From Palaemon carinicauda (Eukaryota > Arthropoda > Malacostraca > Decapoda > Palaemonidae), in NCBI RefSeq assembly GCF_036898095.1, contig NC_090751.1, forward strand, positions 52,000,948-52,064,947: 64,000 nucleotides of DNA, read 5' to 3'. Under the pieces are notes generated by a model that was not told the origin of the DNA, searched no databases, and was given only the letters and a program-made list of their open reading frames with translations. This document shows positions 56,080-64,000 of this stretch, one piece after another; position 1 is the stretch's first letter; every line of letters starts with the position of its first letter. The translations under genes and the position numbers were made by a program.

Positions 56080-57513
56080 GGGTATTATTTTCATGAACTT
56101 CCCCTGATGTTCATATTGCTGCTTCTCCAGAAGCTACATTTAATCGACAACTTTAAAATTTTAAAAGGTTTAGAATTTCTCATTTTCTTTCGCTTCAATA
56201 AATACATGACCTTAACAATGAAAATGGAATTGAACTTCTAGCAGTAGGTGGTATGAAATCCAAAACTGCTTTGGGAGACACTTATTGTCTGTCCATCTTC
56301 TATGTCGTATCTGCTACGATCACACGTTCTCCAGATTTTTTACATGCTGCATAATAAGATGCCTTCCTGGGTTTTGTTAACAATTACTGCTTGGAATGTG
56401 CACAGGAATTTTTTTCTGGGAGATCATGATCTGCATTCCCTTTGAGTATCGTATCGGGGCAAAATTTTGAATTAAGTAATTGTTGTAAAAAATGTGTTTC
56501 ATTCTCAGTATCACTCATGGAAAAGTATGTTTTATTGGTTGCTGATCAAGTCAACAGTTCTAAGCACAAAAGGAAACTTGCTTAAGCTCAGGTGAAAAGC
56601 CAAGGAAGACCAAGCTAGTCGATTATATCAGGGATAATAATGGTAATGACATGCCTCCACCTTTAGACAACACACCAGTTCTGCCATCTTTCAATAGTGC
56701 TGAGCTTCACAAGCTCTTGGCATCGCTTGAGTCCTCCCTTAGTATAGGTAATTCTGGTCCTTAACACCCCTTTGCCAGTCTAAACCTAACCCCCTAGGTC
56801 AATCCAATGTTAATAGCATTTCATTTAATAAGGTCTCTAAATGTACACTTTGTGCTATAGATTCAAAAGCCTCACACAGAGCCTCAAAATATTTACATGC
56901 TTTAGTACCTTCTGCTGCTAAACCCTTATAAAATCACAATTCTTGTCACTACGTATAAGATGACTAGATTGTGAGGCAGAGGACCGAGTATGATGTATTG
57001 ATCCTAATATCCCTCCACTCACTGATGTAATTGGTTCTAATTAACCTCATATTGCTTATTTTAATGGTTTGGCATAACATACGAGTACTTTAGATTCTGA
57101 TGGGGGTGAAATGAGTTTCAACAATAGATTTTGATGGGGTGAACAAATTTTCAACTAAAGTAGATAGTTTTCATCATGTATCAGATGATGTGTATGTCGC
57201 TTGCAAGCTCGGCTACTGGGTCATCATAGCATAACATTAGTGAGGATTAATGAACTGTACGTGCTAGTACATCTAAGGCCAAAACAAGTTACTAGCTCCA
57301 GTAGTTACCCTATTTTTAAATGGTAAAAAATCTGAGAAACCAGCTGATTTTCACTCTGCTCATCCTGGGGTGAATGAAAATTAGGGAAAAAGAAAAAAGC
57401 TTGAGAGACAGTCTTTGTGTAACCTTATTGGTGAGATACACCTTATTAGATTAGATTAAGTTTGAAAGTTTCTTATGCTACCAAATCTGAAAAAGGGGCG
57501 AATTCCAAGACAG

Positions 57514-57552
<39 letters not shown>

Positions 57553-58722
57553 TTTAAAAGCCAAGCTACAACCCTACCTGGAAAAGCAATATGCTTTACG
57601 CTAAAGGGCTCAAACAGGGAAAATTAGCCCAGTGAGGAAAGGAAATAAAGAAATAGATAAGCTACAAGAGAAGTAATAAATAATCAGAATAAAATATTTT
57701 AAGAATAGTAACAGCACTGAATTAGATCTTTTATATATAAACTATAGAAAAATTCAGAAAATACAAGTGGAAGAGAAATAAGATAGAACAGCGTGCCCAT
57801 GTGTACCCTCAAAAACTAACCCAAGACAGTGGAAGGCCATGGTACAAAGGCTATGGCACTAACCAAGACTAGAAAACAATGGTCTGATTTTGGAGTATCC
57901 TTCTCCTGGAAGAGCTGCTTACCATAGCTAAAGTCTCTCTTCTACCCTTACCGTGAGGAAAGTAGCCACTAAACAATGACATTACATTAGTTAAACCCTT
58001 GTGCAAAGAAAAATGTTTGGTATTCCCGGTGTTGTCTGCAGTGTGAGGACAGAGGGGTATGTGGAAAGAATAGGCCAGACTACTCGGTGTATGTGTAGGC
58101 AAAGAAAAAATGAGCCATAGCCAGAGAGAGGGATTCAATGTAGTACTGTCTGGCCAGTTGATGGACCCAATAACACAAACGGTAATATCTTAACCTACTA
58201 CCTAAATTCTATCATGAAGTTGGAGAGTTTAGTATACTGTAGATTAAAATAAATTCTTGTCTCGGATTTAGAAAAAGCTTACCGATTCTAGTTCACATTT
58301 AGTTCTTAGACCCTCTTTTTAACACAGATGTGCTTACTTGTACAAGACTAATCAATACCTGACCTTGTCTTGGATTATGACGTGATAGCCAGTTTTGACC
58401 CAATCATTTTGCTTCGTAAAAAACTTTCTAAATTCAAATTATGTAAGTTAGTTAACTAAAGAGATATTATTTGTAGGTAATTGGGTAGCAAGTGCGATTA
58501 AATCACCTTCCTTTGCAGATTCTATAATAGAGGTTGTTTCTAGTCACATAAAATAAAAATTTGTTGGACATCGGGATTTGGATGTAATTTTAGATTATCT
58601 GATCTGCTTAGATAAAACTGCTTCAGAGGGGACCTCCAAGGCATTATCATCTTTTGCGTGTTTTGTAGTTGAGAAGAAAACGGCAATACGCATCTATGGT
58701 AGGGTCAGTATCTTAGCCACAA
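56080..58722 (+). mobile_element. Repeat X, longer copy with gag-like coding remnant
   Basis: The first 460 bp match 34620-35094. From about 56590 a protein-like frame follows (KPRKTKLVDYIRDNNGNDMP, TPVLPSFNSAELHKLLASLE, CTLCAIDSKASHRASKYLHA). After the inserted retroposon (57515-58204), 58578-58720 reads DVILDYLICLDKTASEGTSK and ALSSFACFVVEKKTAIRIYG. Such helical, low-Cys segments suit a retroelement ORF1, perhaps of a further DIRS-like family, but no RT is attached, so the class is unproven. The right side is cut by the DIRS-5 boundary at about 58723. Confidence 0.5.
57515..58204 (-). mobile_element. Retroposon sharing a LINE-J 3' tail (copy 2)
   Basis: Matches copy 1 (762-1446) along its whole length, including AACCCAAGACAGTGGAAG, CTGGAAGAGCTGCTTACCAT-type blocks and the far-end CTACTACCTA. 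The (TTA)n tail lies at 57515-57552. The 89-codon minus-strand ORF (57869-58138) is not open in copy 1 and is not called. Confidence 0.75.
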
Positions 58723-58920
58723 AAATGACAAATTCGGAGATAATTTGTATTTTTCCTAACCATACCAACCTTAGCTATTTACATTGGGTTTACCTTTCGG
58801 CGTAGCTGAAATGACGAGCCAATAGTTTTTAACGAGGGTTAACTTCCCCGAGCTAGTTAGCGGGGGTAGGGGAAGGGATAGCTTGCTACCCCCCCCCCCA
58901 CCCACCGGTGATTTGCTTCA
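58723..58920 (-). repeat. Distal terminal repeat of DIRS-5
   Basis: The outer end AAATGACAAATTCGGAGATA through CTAACCATACCAACCTTAGC is reproduced in inverted form in the ICR. Its inverted partner is outside the window, so the inner limit (about 58920) is approximate. Confidence 0.8.
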
Positions 58921-58973
58921 CTTCACTTAGAGGTAGGACTTGACTTGGGGGCCAGGGCTGTTGGGCAAATATG

Positions 58974-59080
58974 TGTAAATAGCTAAGGTTTGTATGGTTA
59001 GGAAAAATACAAATTATCTCCGAATTTGTCATTTGTTCCGTAACCGAAATACAAACCACGCTATTTACATTGGGTGACTT
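58974..59080 (-). repeat. ICR of DIRS-5
   Basis: 58974-59032 is the reverse complement of 58723-58785 almost base for base. 59033-59080 (GTTCCGTAACCGAAATACAA, then ACCACGCTATTTAC) should be the reverse complement of the unseen outer end. Confidence 0.88.
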
Positions 59081-59549
59081 ACCCCTTAGGAAGGGTGGAA
59101 AGTCCCAAGCCTTACTGACTTCGGCTTTACCCGGGGACTCCGCCTCTCAGTGAGTAGCACTTGAGAGAAGGAGCCCCTGCACCTCACAAGTTCCTTGCTT
59201 CGCTAGGAACGAGTGGCCTACATAAGTTGTGTGTGGAGGAAAGTGTGACTCGTCCCATGAAGTTGACCTTGAGACCTTTAAATAGGAATCTAGGATAGGA
59301 CGTTCCCAATACCACCTCGTCAGGGTATGGGGGACGCAACAGTATTAAGCTTAATACTAGGAGCACAAGGAAGCATGGGTTACCTGCAGAGGTCGAGGTC
59401 AGCTATGCGAAGACCAGGATGCTGCTTCCCCAAGAGAGGGGAGAATGAAGAAAGAAGTAAGGGTCAGACATACTCTTTCATTCACGCAGACTAAAACCGG
59501 GTAACAACGCCCTCAACCTACTGCTACTTGTCCATAAAGGAGCCTGTGG
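59081..59549 (-). other. 3' UTR of DIRS-5
   Basis: Non-coding, between ICR and recombinase stop; no separate gene. Confidence 0.6.
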
Positions 59550-60519
59550 TTAGACCAGCTGTTGTGCAGCCACCACAGGGCCGATAGAAAACGTATCGAG
59601 GCTCCTGTGGGTCACGTCCTGCAGGTAGTGGGCTGTGAAGGTCGTCTGACACTTCCAGACCCCAGCTTGAAGCACCTGCGTCACAGAGAAGTTTCTCTTG
59701 AAGGCCAGGGACGTAGCAACGCCCCTGACGTCGTGTGCCCTCGGGCGACGTGATGGGGGAGGGTCTGGATTCAAGGCGTGGTGGATAACCCTTCGAATCC
59801 AAGCGGAGATGATGTTCCTGGTGACCCTCCTCTTCGTCCTGCCTGTGCTTACAAACAATGCTCGCACTTGAGGACGGACTGTAGTACCTCAGACACCTCA
59901 CTGGACATAGTAGCAGCTGGTCTGGGTCGCTTGTTACAGAACGGAGACTCGCGATCCTGAAAGAGTCGAACCGAGGATCCGGTACCCCAGGATTCTGAGT
60001 CTTGGCAACAAACTCAGGGACGAACCTGAACGTTACCTCCCCCCATCCCCTTGAATAGGCGATGTCGTACGAGAGACCATGAAGTTCACTAACTCGCTTG
60101 GCCGAAGCCAAAGCGAGCAGGAAAGCCGTCTTCCAAGACAGGTGGTGATCGGAGGCCTGGCGTAATGGTTCGAAGGGAGGTCTCTTAAGAGCCCTGAGGA
60201 CCCGAACCACGTTCCAAGGAGGAGGTTTCACTTCCGACTGGGGGCAGGTAAGCTCATAGCTACGTATGAGTAGAGTGTGTTCCAGCAAGGAAGAAATGTC
60301 CACGCCTTTCAGCCTGAAAGCCAAGCTTAAGGCTGAGCGATAGCCTTTCACTGCCGAGACAGAAAGGCGCATTTCCTCCCGCAGATATACGAGGAACTCT
60401 GCTATTGCTGGAATAGTGGCATCGAGTGGAGAGACACCCCTCCCACGACACCAACCACAAAAGACTCCCCACTTCGCCTGGTAGACTCCCTCAGAGGACT
60501 TTCGCAGGTGCCGAGACAT
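59550..60519 (-). pseudogene. Tyrosine recombinase of DIRS-5 (one main frameshift)
   Basis: Integrates the circular cDNA. The first frame (60519 to about 59868) gives the core-binding part (SEGVYQAKWGVFCGWCRGRG, AEFLVYLREEMRLSVSAVKG) and the first-Arg block LALASAKRVSELHGLSYDI. A shift near 59870 then moves to the frame 59867-59550 with TRNIISAWIRRVIHHAL, RAHDVRGVATSLAFKRNF (HxxR) and FTAHYLQDVTHRSLDTF (nucleophile Tyr). All landmark residues are present, so a single indel, or a sequencing error, separates this from a complete enzyme. The ATG at 60519 is preceded by an in-frame TGA; related copies suggest the true frame starts further upstream through another shift. Confidence 0.93.
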
Positions 60520-60805
60520 TCTCTCCGCAACCTGTCACGAAAAGCCTCTCTCCGTGAGGAGACGCTGGACAGTCTCCAGGCGTGAAGCCGAAGCGAGGCC
60601 ACGGCCTTGTGAGGGATGTTGGAGTGGGGTTGTCTGAGAAGCTCGTGTCGTGGAGGAAGTTCTCTCGGGAGCCCGTCAGGAGCTGCAGAAGGTCTGGGAA
60701 CCATTCCGCGTGATGCCATAGCGAAGCTACTAGAGTCATCAAACAGTTGACCGATAGTCTGGTCCTGTTGAGCACCCTTCTCATCAGACAGAATGGTGGG
60801 AAGGC
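60520..60805 (-). pseudogene. Post-RNase H (methyltransferase-like) region of DIRS-5
   Basis: AFPPFCLMRRVLNRTRLSVN, then LMTLVASLWHHAEWFPDLLQ continues the DAFQQRWDNIDV end of the RNase H frame by one frame shift near 60800. This is the block described as Dam-like methyltransferase in DIRS elements; catalytic motifs were not verified. Confidence 0.7.
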
Positions 60806-61387
60806 CTACACGTCGATGTTGTCCCACCGTTGCTGGAAAGCATCTTGCCAGAAAGCCTTGGGGTCCGGGAGTGGGGAGCAGTACAGAGGCAGCTTGAAAT
60901 TCAACGCTGTCGCGAACAGGGCCACAGTTGAGGAACCCCACAAAGTCAAGACTTTGTTGGCTATCTGAGGATCCAAAGACCATTCGGTACTCACTATCTG
61001 CGAAGCCCTGCTCAGACTGTCGGCAAGCACATTCCTCTTGCCAGGAATGAAGCGAGCTGATAGTGTTATCGAGTGGACTTCGGTCCACCTCAGAATCTCT
61101 ACTGCAAGATGGGATAGCTGCTGCGAAAAAGTGCCTCCCTGCTTGTTGCTATAAGCCACTACCGTGGTGTTGTCGCTCATCACCACCACGGAGTGACCCG
61201 CCAGGGTCCGTTGGAACTGTTGAAGAGCCAGAAAGACTGCCTTCAACTCTAGCAGGTTGATGTGCAGGCACTTTTCTGATTCTGACCAAAGGCCTGAGGT
61301 CCTCTGGTTCAGAACGTGCGGCCCCCACCCTTCTTTTGACGCGTCCGAAAACAGAGTCAATTCCGGGGGGAGGACGAGAAGACTCAC
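60806..61387 (-). pseudogene. RNase H domain of DIRS-5 (intact core)
   Basis: A 193-codon frame with the whole RNase H fold: LTLFSDASKEGWGPHVL (Asp), CLHINLLELKAVFLALQQF (Glu), VVVMSDNTTVVAYSNKQGGT (Asp) and RNVLADSLSRA (final Asp). It then runs into VLTLWGSSTVALFAT and DPKAFWQDAFQQRWDN. All four acidic residues are retained. It removes RNA from RNA-DNA hybrids during reverse transcription. It is frame-separated from RT upstream and from the next block downstream. Confidence 0.92.
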
Positions 61388-62460
61388 TCCCTTTCGCAGG
61401 TTCTCGTCAACCAGCCATCACCGCAGGTCCGTCCGTTCCAAAGATCCTATCGGGACCTGTACGTCAGGGGAATCGGATCCCTGATTCCACCGGGACTTGA
61501 GCCGCCACTGCAGGGATCTCATCCTGAGGCGGCCGTTTGGAACCAGACGAGCCAGGGAGGACAGGTGACCTAAGAGACGCAACCACGATTGGGCGGGAAG
61601 CTCTTCTCGCCTGAGGAAGGGTTCCGCCACCCTCCTCAGCCTTGCTATCCTGTCGTCTGATGGAAAGGCTTTGTGGAGATGGCGTCTATCAGCATGCCTA
61701 GATAAACCAGTCGTTGGGACGGCTGCAGCGAGGACTTCTCGAGGTTTACCACGATCCCCAGATCCTGGCAAAGACCCACAAGCCTGTCTCGGTGCCGAAG
61801 AAGGGTCGACTGCGAGTCTGCTAGGATCAGCCAGCCATCCATATAACGAAGGAGACGGATGCCGTTCCTGTGCGCCCAAGATGAAATCAGGGTGAACACT
61901 GGTGAACACCTGAGGTGCTGTGGAGAGACCGAAACACAGCACCTTGAACTGGTAGATCTTGCCGTCTAGGCAGAATCTCAAGTACTTCCTGGAAGACGGA
62001 TGGATTGGGATCTGGAAGTACGTGTCCTTTAGATCCAGTGTGCACATGAAGTCTAGAGGTCTCACCGCAAGTCTGACCGTGTCCGCTGTCTCCATGCTGA
62101 ACCGAGTTTGCTTGACAAACCCGTTCCGAGCCGAGAGGTCGATGACAGGTCTCCAGCCTCCAGACGCCTTCTTTACAAGAAAAGAGTCGACTGAAGAAGC
62201 CTGGGGAGCCGTCGACGACCTCCTGGAGAGCATCCTTCTTGAGCATGGTCTCGACTTCTGTCCAAAGGGCTAGCCCCTTTACCGATCCCATAGCATAGGA
62301 GCTCAACGACACTGGATTCGCTGTCAGGGGAGGTTGAGATGTTATGAACGGGACGCGATAGCCTTGGCCGATCACAGAAACCGTCCAAGCATCGGCCCGT
62401 GTTGCTGCCACCTGTGCACGCAATGTCGAAGGCATCCCCCCACAGGTGGACATGCGGGGG
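61388..62460 (-). pseudogene. Reverse transcriptase of DIRS-5 (YMDG box)
   Basis: Spread over three frame segments. 62453 to about 62190: VIGQGYRVPFITSQPPLTAN and LWTEVETMLKKDALQEVVDG. 62233 to about 61890: SFLVKKASGGWRPVIDLSAR, FMCTLDLKDTYFQIPIHPSS (first Asp) and LCFGLSTAPQVFTSV. 61899-61645: RLLRYMDGWLILADSQSTLL, VVNLEKSSLQPSQRLVYLGM. The catalytic box is YMDG where YMDD or YLDD is expected (YLDDW in DIRS-3), so a metal-binding Asp is lost. Thumb sequence (PSDDRIARLRRVAEPFLRRE) resumes in the earlier frame to 61418. Non-functional. Confidence 0.92.
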
Positions 62461-62471
62461 GATTGCCACTC

Positions 62472-63410
62472 CTAGTGTTTGCGGCCGCGGCCGCTCCCTC
62501 TTGGAGCCTTGCCTCCCCTGGAGGACTTACCGCCCCTCTTGACCTTGGCTGGAAAGGGCTGGGGCTTAGACACCACTTTCTTAGCTGCCAGTGCCTGCTT
62601 CGGTGCCTTACGAGGCTGCTGCTGCTGTTGCTGCGGAGCTGGAGGCTTATAGGGCCGAGCTGTAAAGGCCCTATGGAGGAGGGAGTCCTGGCTAGATTTC
62701 CTCCACCTCTCAGCCGTCCGTTCCATATCCTGTGGATCCAACAGATTCTCCCCAAGGAGGGAAGCATGTCCGAGCCTACAGACATCCACGACGGGGACTT
62801 TCGGGTGGAATTTCTCGGTCACCGCATCGCGCCGCTTCAATACCGAGTTGGCCCACAGGGTGGTGACCTGGTGTGCCAGGGACTCGATAGGGCGGGTGCC
62901 CGAGAGTAAGAAGGTCTCCAGGGCCTTCCTATTGGTCTCCTTAGACAAGTCCTCGGAGCGCAATAGGATGGCCTGAGTTCCTAGCCATATATCCAGCCAC
63001 GAAGTTGCCTGCATGGCGCACATCGCGACCTTCTCATGGCTCAGGATCTCCGACGCCGAGAACGTCACCTGCCGGGCGGAGAGTTTCTCAAAAGGAACTC
63101 CTTTAGCCAGCTCTTCTACGAAGTGATGGAGAGGAAGAGCGAGACTAGACTCACCCAAGATCTCAAAATACCTCCTCTGCTGGAGACGAGGAGGTGGGAC
63201 GAGTTTATTCTCGGCAGAGGAACGACTGGAGGAAGCAAGAGTCGCGAGTTGGGCATTGGCCCTGGCTCTGGCACTCTTCAATCCATGAGACCAGGGCAGA
63301 GCTACACTGGTCTTGGGGGCCTTCTGAACATCGAACACCTGGCCCAGGACCGTGTCCTTGCCTTCTCGGGGGGCGATCACGGGGCCCACGAACCCGTTGA
63401 GTTGCCTCAT
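62472..63410 (-). CDS. gag-like ORF1 of DIRS-5, main part (312 codons)
   Basis: An open frame of 312 codons with a helical middle (FEKLSARQVTFSASEILSHE, KVAMCAMQATSWLDIWLGTQ) also recognisable in DIRS-3, then ETFLLSGTRPIESLAHQVTT. The C-terminus (about residues 250-312) is Gln-, Lys-, Arg- and Gly-rich (APQQQQQQPRKAPKQ, KRGGKSSRGGKAPRGSGRG), like an RNA-binding tail. Role by position: structural/RNA packaging protein. There is no zinc knuckle. The probable true start lies upstream in another frame (63476-63976), from which this part is separated by a frameshift near 63440-63480. Confidence 0.75.
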   Translation of the reverse strand: MRQLNGFVGPVIAPREGKDTVLGQVFDVQKAPKTSVALPWSHGLKSARARANAQLATLASSSRSSAENKLVPPPRLQQRRYFEILGESSLALPLHHFVEELAKGVPFEKLSARQVTFSASEILSHEKVAMCAMQATSWLDIWLGTQAILLRSEDLSKETNRKALETFLLSGTRPIESLAHQVTTLWANSVLKRRDAVTEKFHPKVPVVDVCRLGHASLLGENLLDPQDMERTAERWRKSSQDSLLHRAFTARPYKPPAPQQQQQQPRKAPKQALAAKKVVSKPQPFPAKVKRGGKSSRGGKAPRGSGRGRKH

Positions 63411-63475
63411 CAGGCTCAGGACCTGCCAGAAAGCATGTTCAGACTCCTGCTGGTCTCCTCCTTGCGGGCTGGCAG

Positions 63476-64000
63476 CTAAGTCCCCCGTCCCCGGAATCTC
63501 TTTCTAGGGAGAAGCGTGGACGTTTTCCCAGGGAGCAGCGGGTTCCTGGCGAATCCTTGAAGACGATTTCGGGATGGTCTTGAGTCCTTGGGTTCCCTCC
63601 TGGGAGGGATACAGGATCCAAACAAAGAGGTTCGGAGAGCACCTTCCGCGCGAGACGATTTTCCTCCATGAGGAGAAGGCTCCCCCCTTGGTGCCGAGGG
63701 GGAGACTATCACCTCACTGGACTCACCCGAGGACGGAAAAGCCTCGTCCACGGGAGAAGGAGAAAACGCCTGCGAAGGGGATGGGGCTTTCCTGACAGAC
63801 CTCTTAGGAACCAACTTCTCCCTGGGGGAAGTCACCACGAAGTCCACTCCTCTCCTTCTCTTCAGCGGGGGTGAGGCTGTCGTTGGCTTGTGACCTTGAT
63901 CGGCGAGTGCTGGCTTCGTAGCCTTCACTAACGCCCGCATCAGAGGACCAAACCAAGTCTGCCGCTCCACGGACACAGAGTCCGAAATCCCCGCTGGAGG
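63476..64000 (-). pseudogene. N-terminal part of DIRS-5 gag-like ORF1, continues past the window
   Basis: A Ser/Pro/Arg-rich frame (TSPREKLVPKRSVRKAPSPS, QAFSPSPVDEAFPSSGESSE, VIVSPSAPRGEPSPHGGKSS) of at least 166 codons, open towards the window end. Low-complexity, probably disordered. It lies in a different frame from 62472-63410, so an indel separates the two. Confidence 0.6.

Larger units (their letters stand above)
58723..64000 (-). mobile_element. DIRS-5: DIRS-type retrotransposon, minus strand, running off the window
   Basis: The most complete coding set in the window: on the minus strand gag-like, RT, RNase H, post-RNase H block and tyrosine recombinase, then ICR (58974-59080) and terminal repeat (58723-58800 and beyond). 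It is markedly more GC-rich than its flanks. Each ORF has one or a few frameshifts and the RT box is mutated, so it is recent but defective. The 5' end lies beyond 64000. Confidence 0.92.

Noticed and set aside
57869..58138. 89-codon minus-strand ORF in the tail-sharing retroposon
   Set aside because: The corresponding frame is broken in the other copy at 762-1446, so it is not a conserved gene.
59550..60519. Phage or bacterial integrase
   Set aside because: The R, HxxR and Y motifs fit, but the neighbouring RT, RNase H, ICR and terminal repeat show it is the DIRS recombinase.
62334..62909. 191-codon plus-strand ORF
   Set aside because: GC-rich antisense shadow of the DIRS-5 gag-like frame.

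Overview
This is eukaryotic, animal-type DNA and almost certainly arthropod. The window has AT-rich unique sequence, many (GA)n, (TTA)n and (TA)n microsatellites, frequent TACTGTA-type words, and dense transposable elements of DIRS, RTE, Jockey/CR1-like and Tigger/pogo type. This mix is typical of a decapod crustacean (shrimp, crayfish or crab), but the species assignment is inference. There are no bacterial operons, rRNA genes, CRISPR arrays or convincing complete host genes. By my boundaries roughly 70-75% of the window is recognisable mobile DNA, and about 45% is DIRS-type (tyrosine-recombinase) retrotransposon alone.

Layout. 1-4060: degenerate DIRS copy (DIRS-1), interrupted by a 3'-tail-sharing retroposon at 762-1446. 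4195-4915: relic of a Tigger/pogo transposase. 5416-12322: DIRS-2, bounded by inverted terminal repeats (ITRs), with an internal complementary region (ICR), a 22-copy 21-bp minisatellite in its gag-like ORF, and a deletion of the reverse-transcriptase core. 12701-12904: small MITE-like element. 13592-15403: large palindromic Tigger-like fold-back. 15691-23390: DIRS-3, with both ITRs and an ICR, and a foreign insertion between RT and RNase H. About 23391-28470: DIRS-4, very decayed, with a long (TC)n run in its RT. 28755-30246: Jockey/CR1-like LINE (LINE-J1). 30247-35094: mostly unique AT-rich DNA with local tandem duplications and one candidate terminal exon (33197-33336). 35095-37140: reverse-strand LINE-J2. 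38461-41287: RTE-like LINE (RTE-1) with a near-intact 863-codon ORF. 41437-42800: second Tigger/pogo relic. 43105-44105: tRNA-derived SINE locus in tandem triplicate. 47041-50345: decayed RTE-2. 51625-51897: LINE-J3 tail. 56080-58722: fragment of another retroelement, interrupted by a second tail-sharing retroposon at 57515-58204. 58723-64000: DIRS-5 on the minus strand, running out of the window.

How the parts fit together. In each DIRS copy the ORFs run in the order gag-like, RT, RNase H, methyltransferase-like region, tyrosine recombinase, then ICR and distal ITR. In DIRS-2 and DIRS-3 the two halves of the ICR are reverse complements of the left and right outer ends, the signature of DIRS replication through a circular intermediate. 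DIRS-5 shows half of this relation inside the window and predicts the sequence of its unseen end. None of the copies looks autonomous: all carry frameshifts, stops, deletions or lost catalytic residues.
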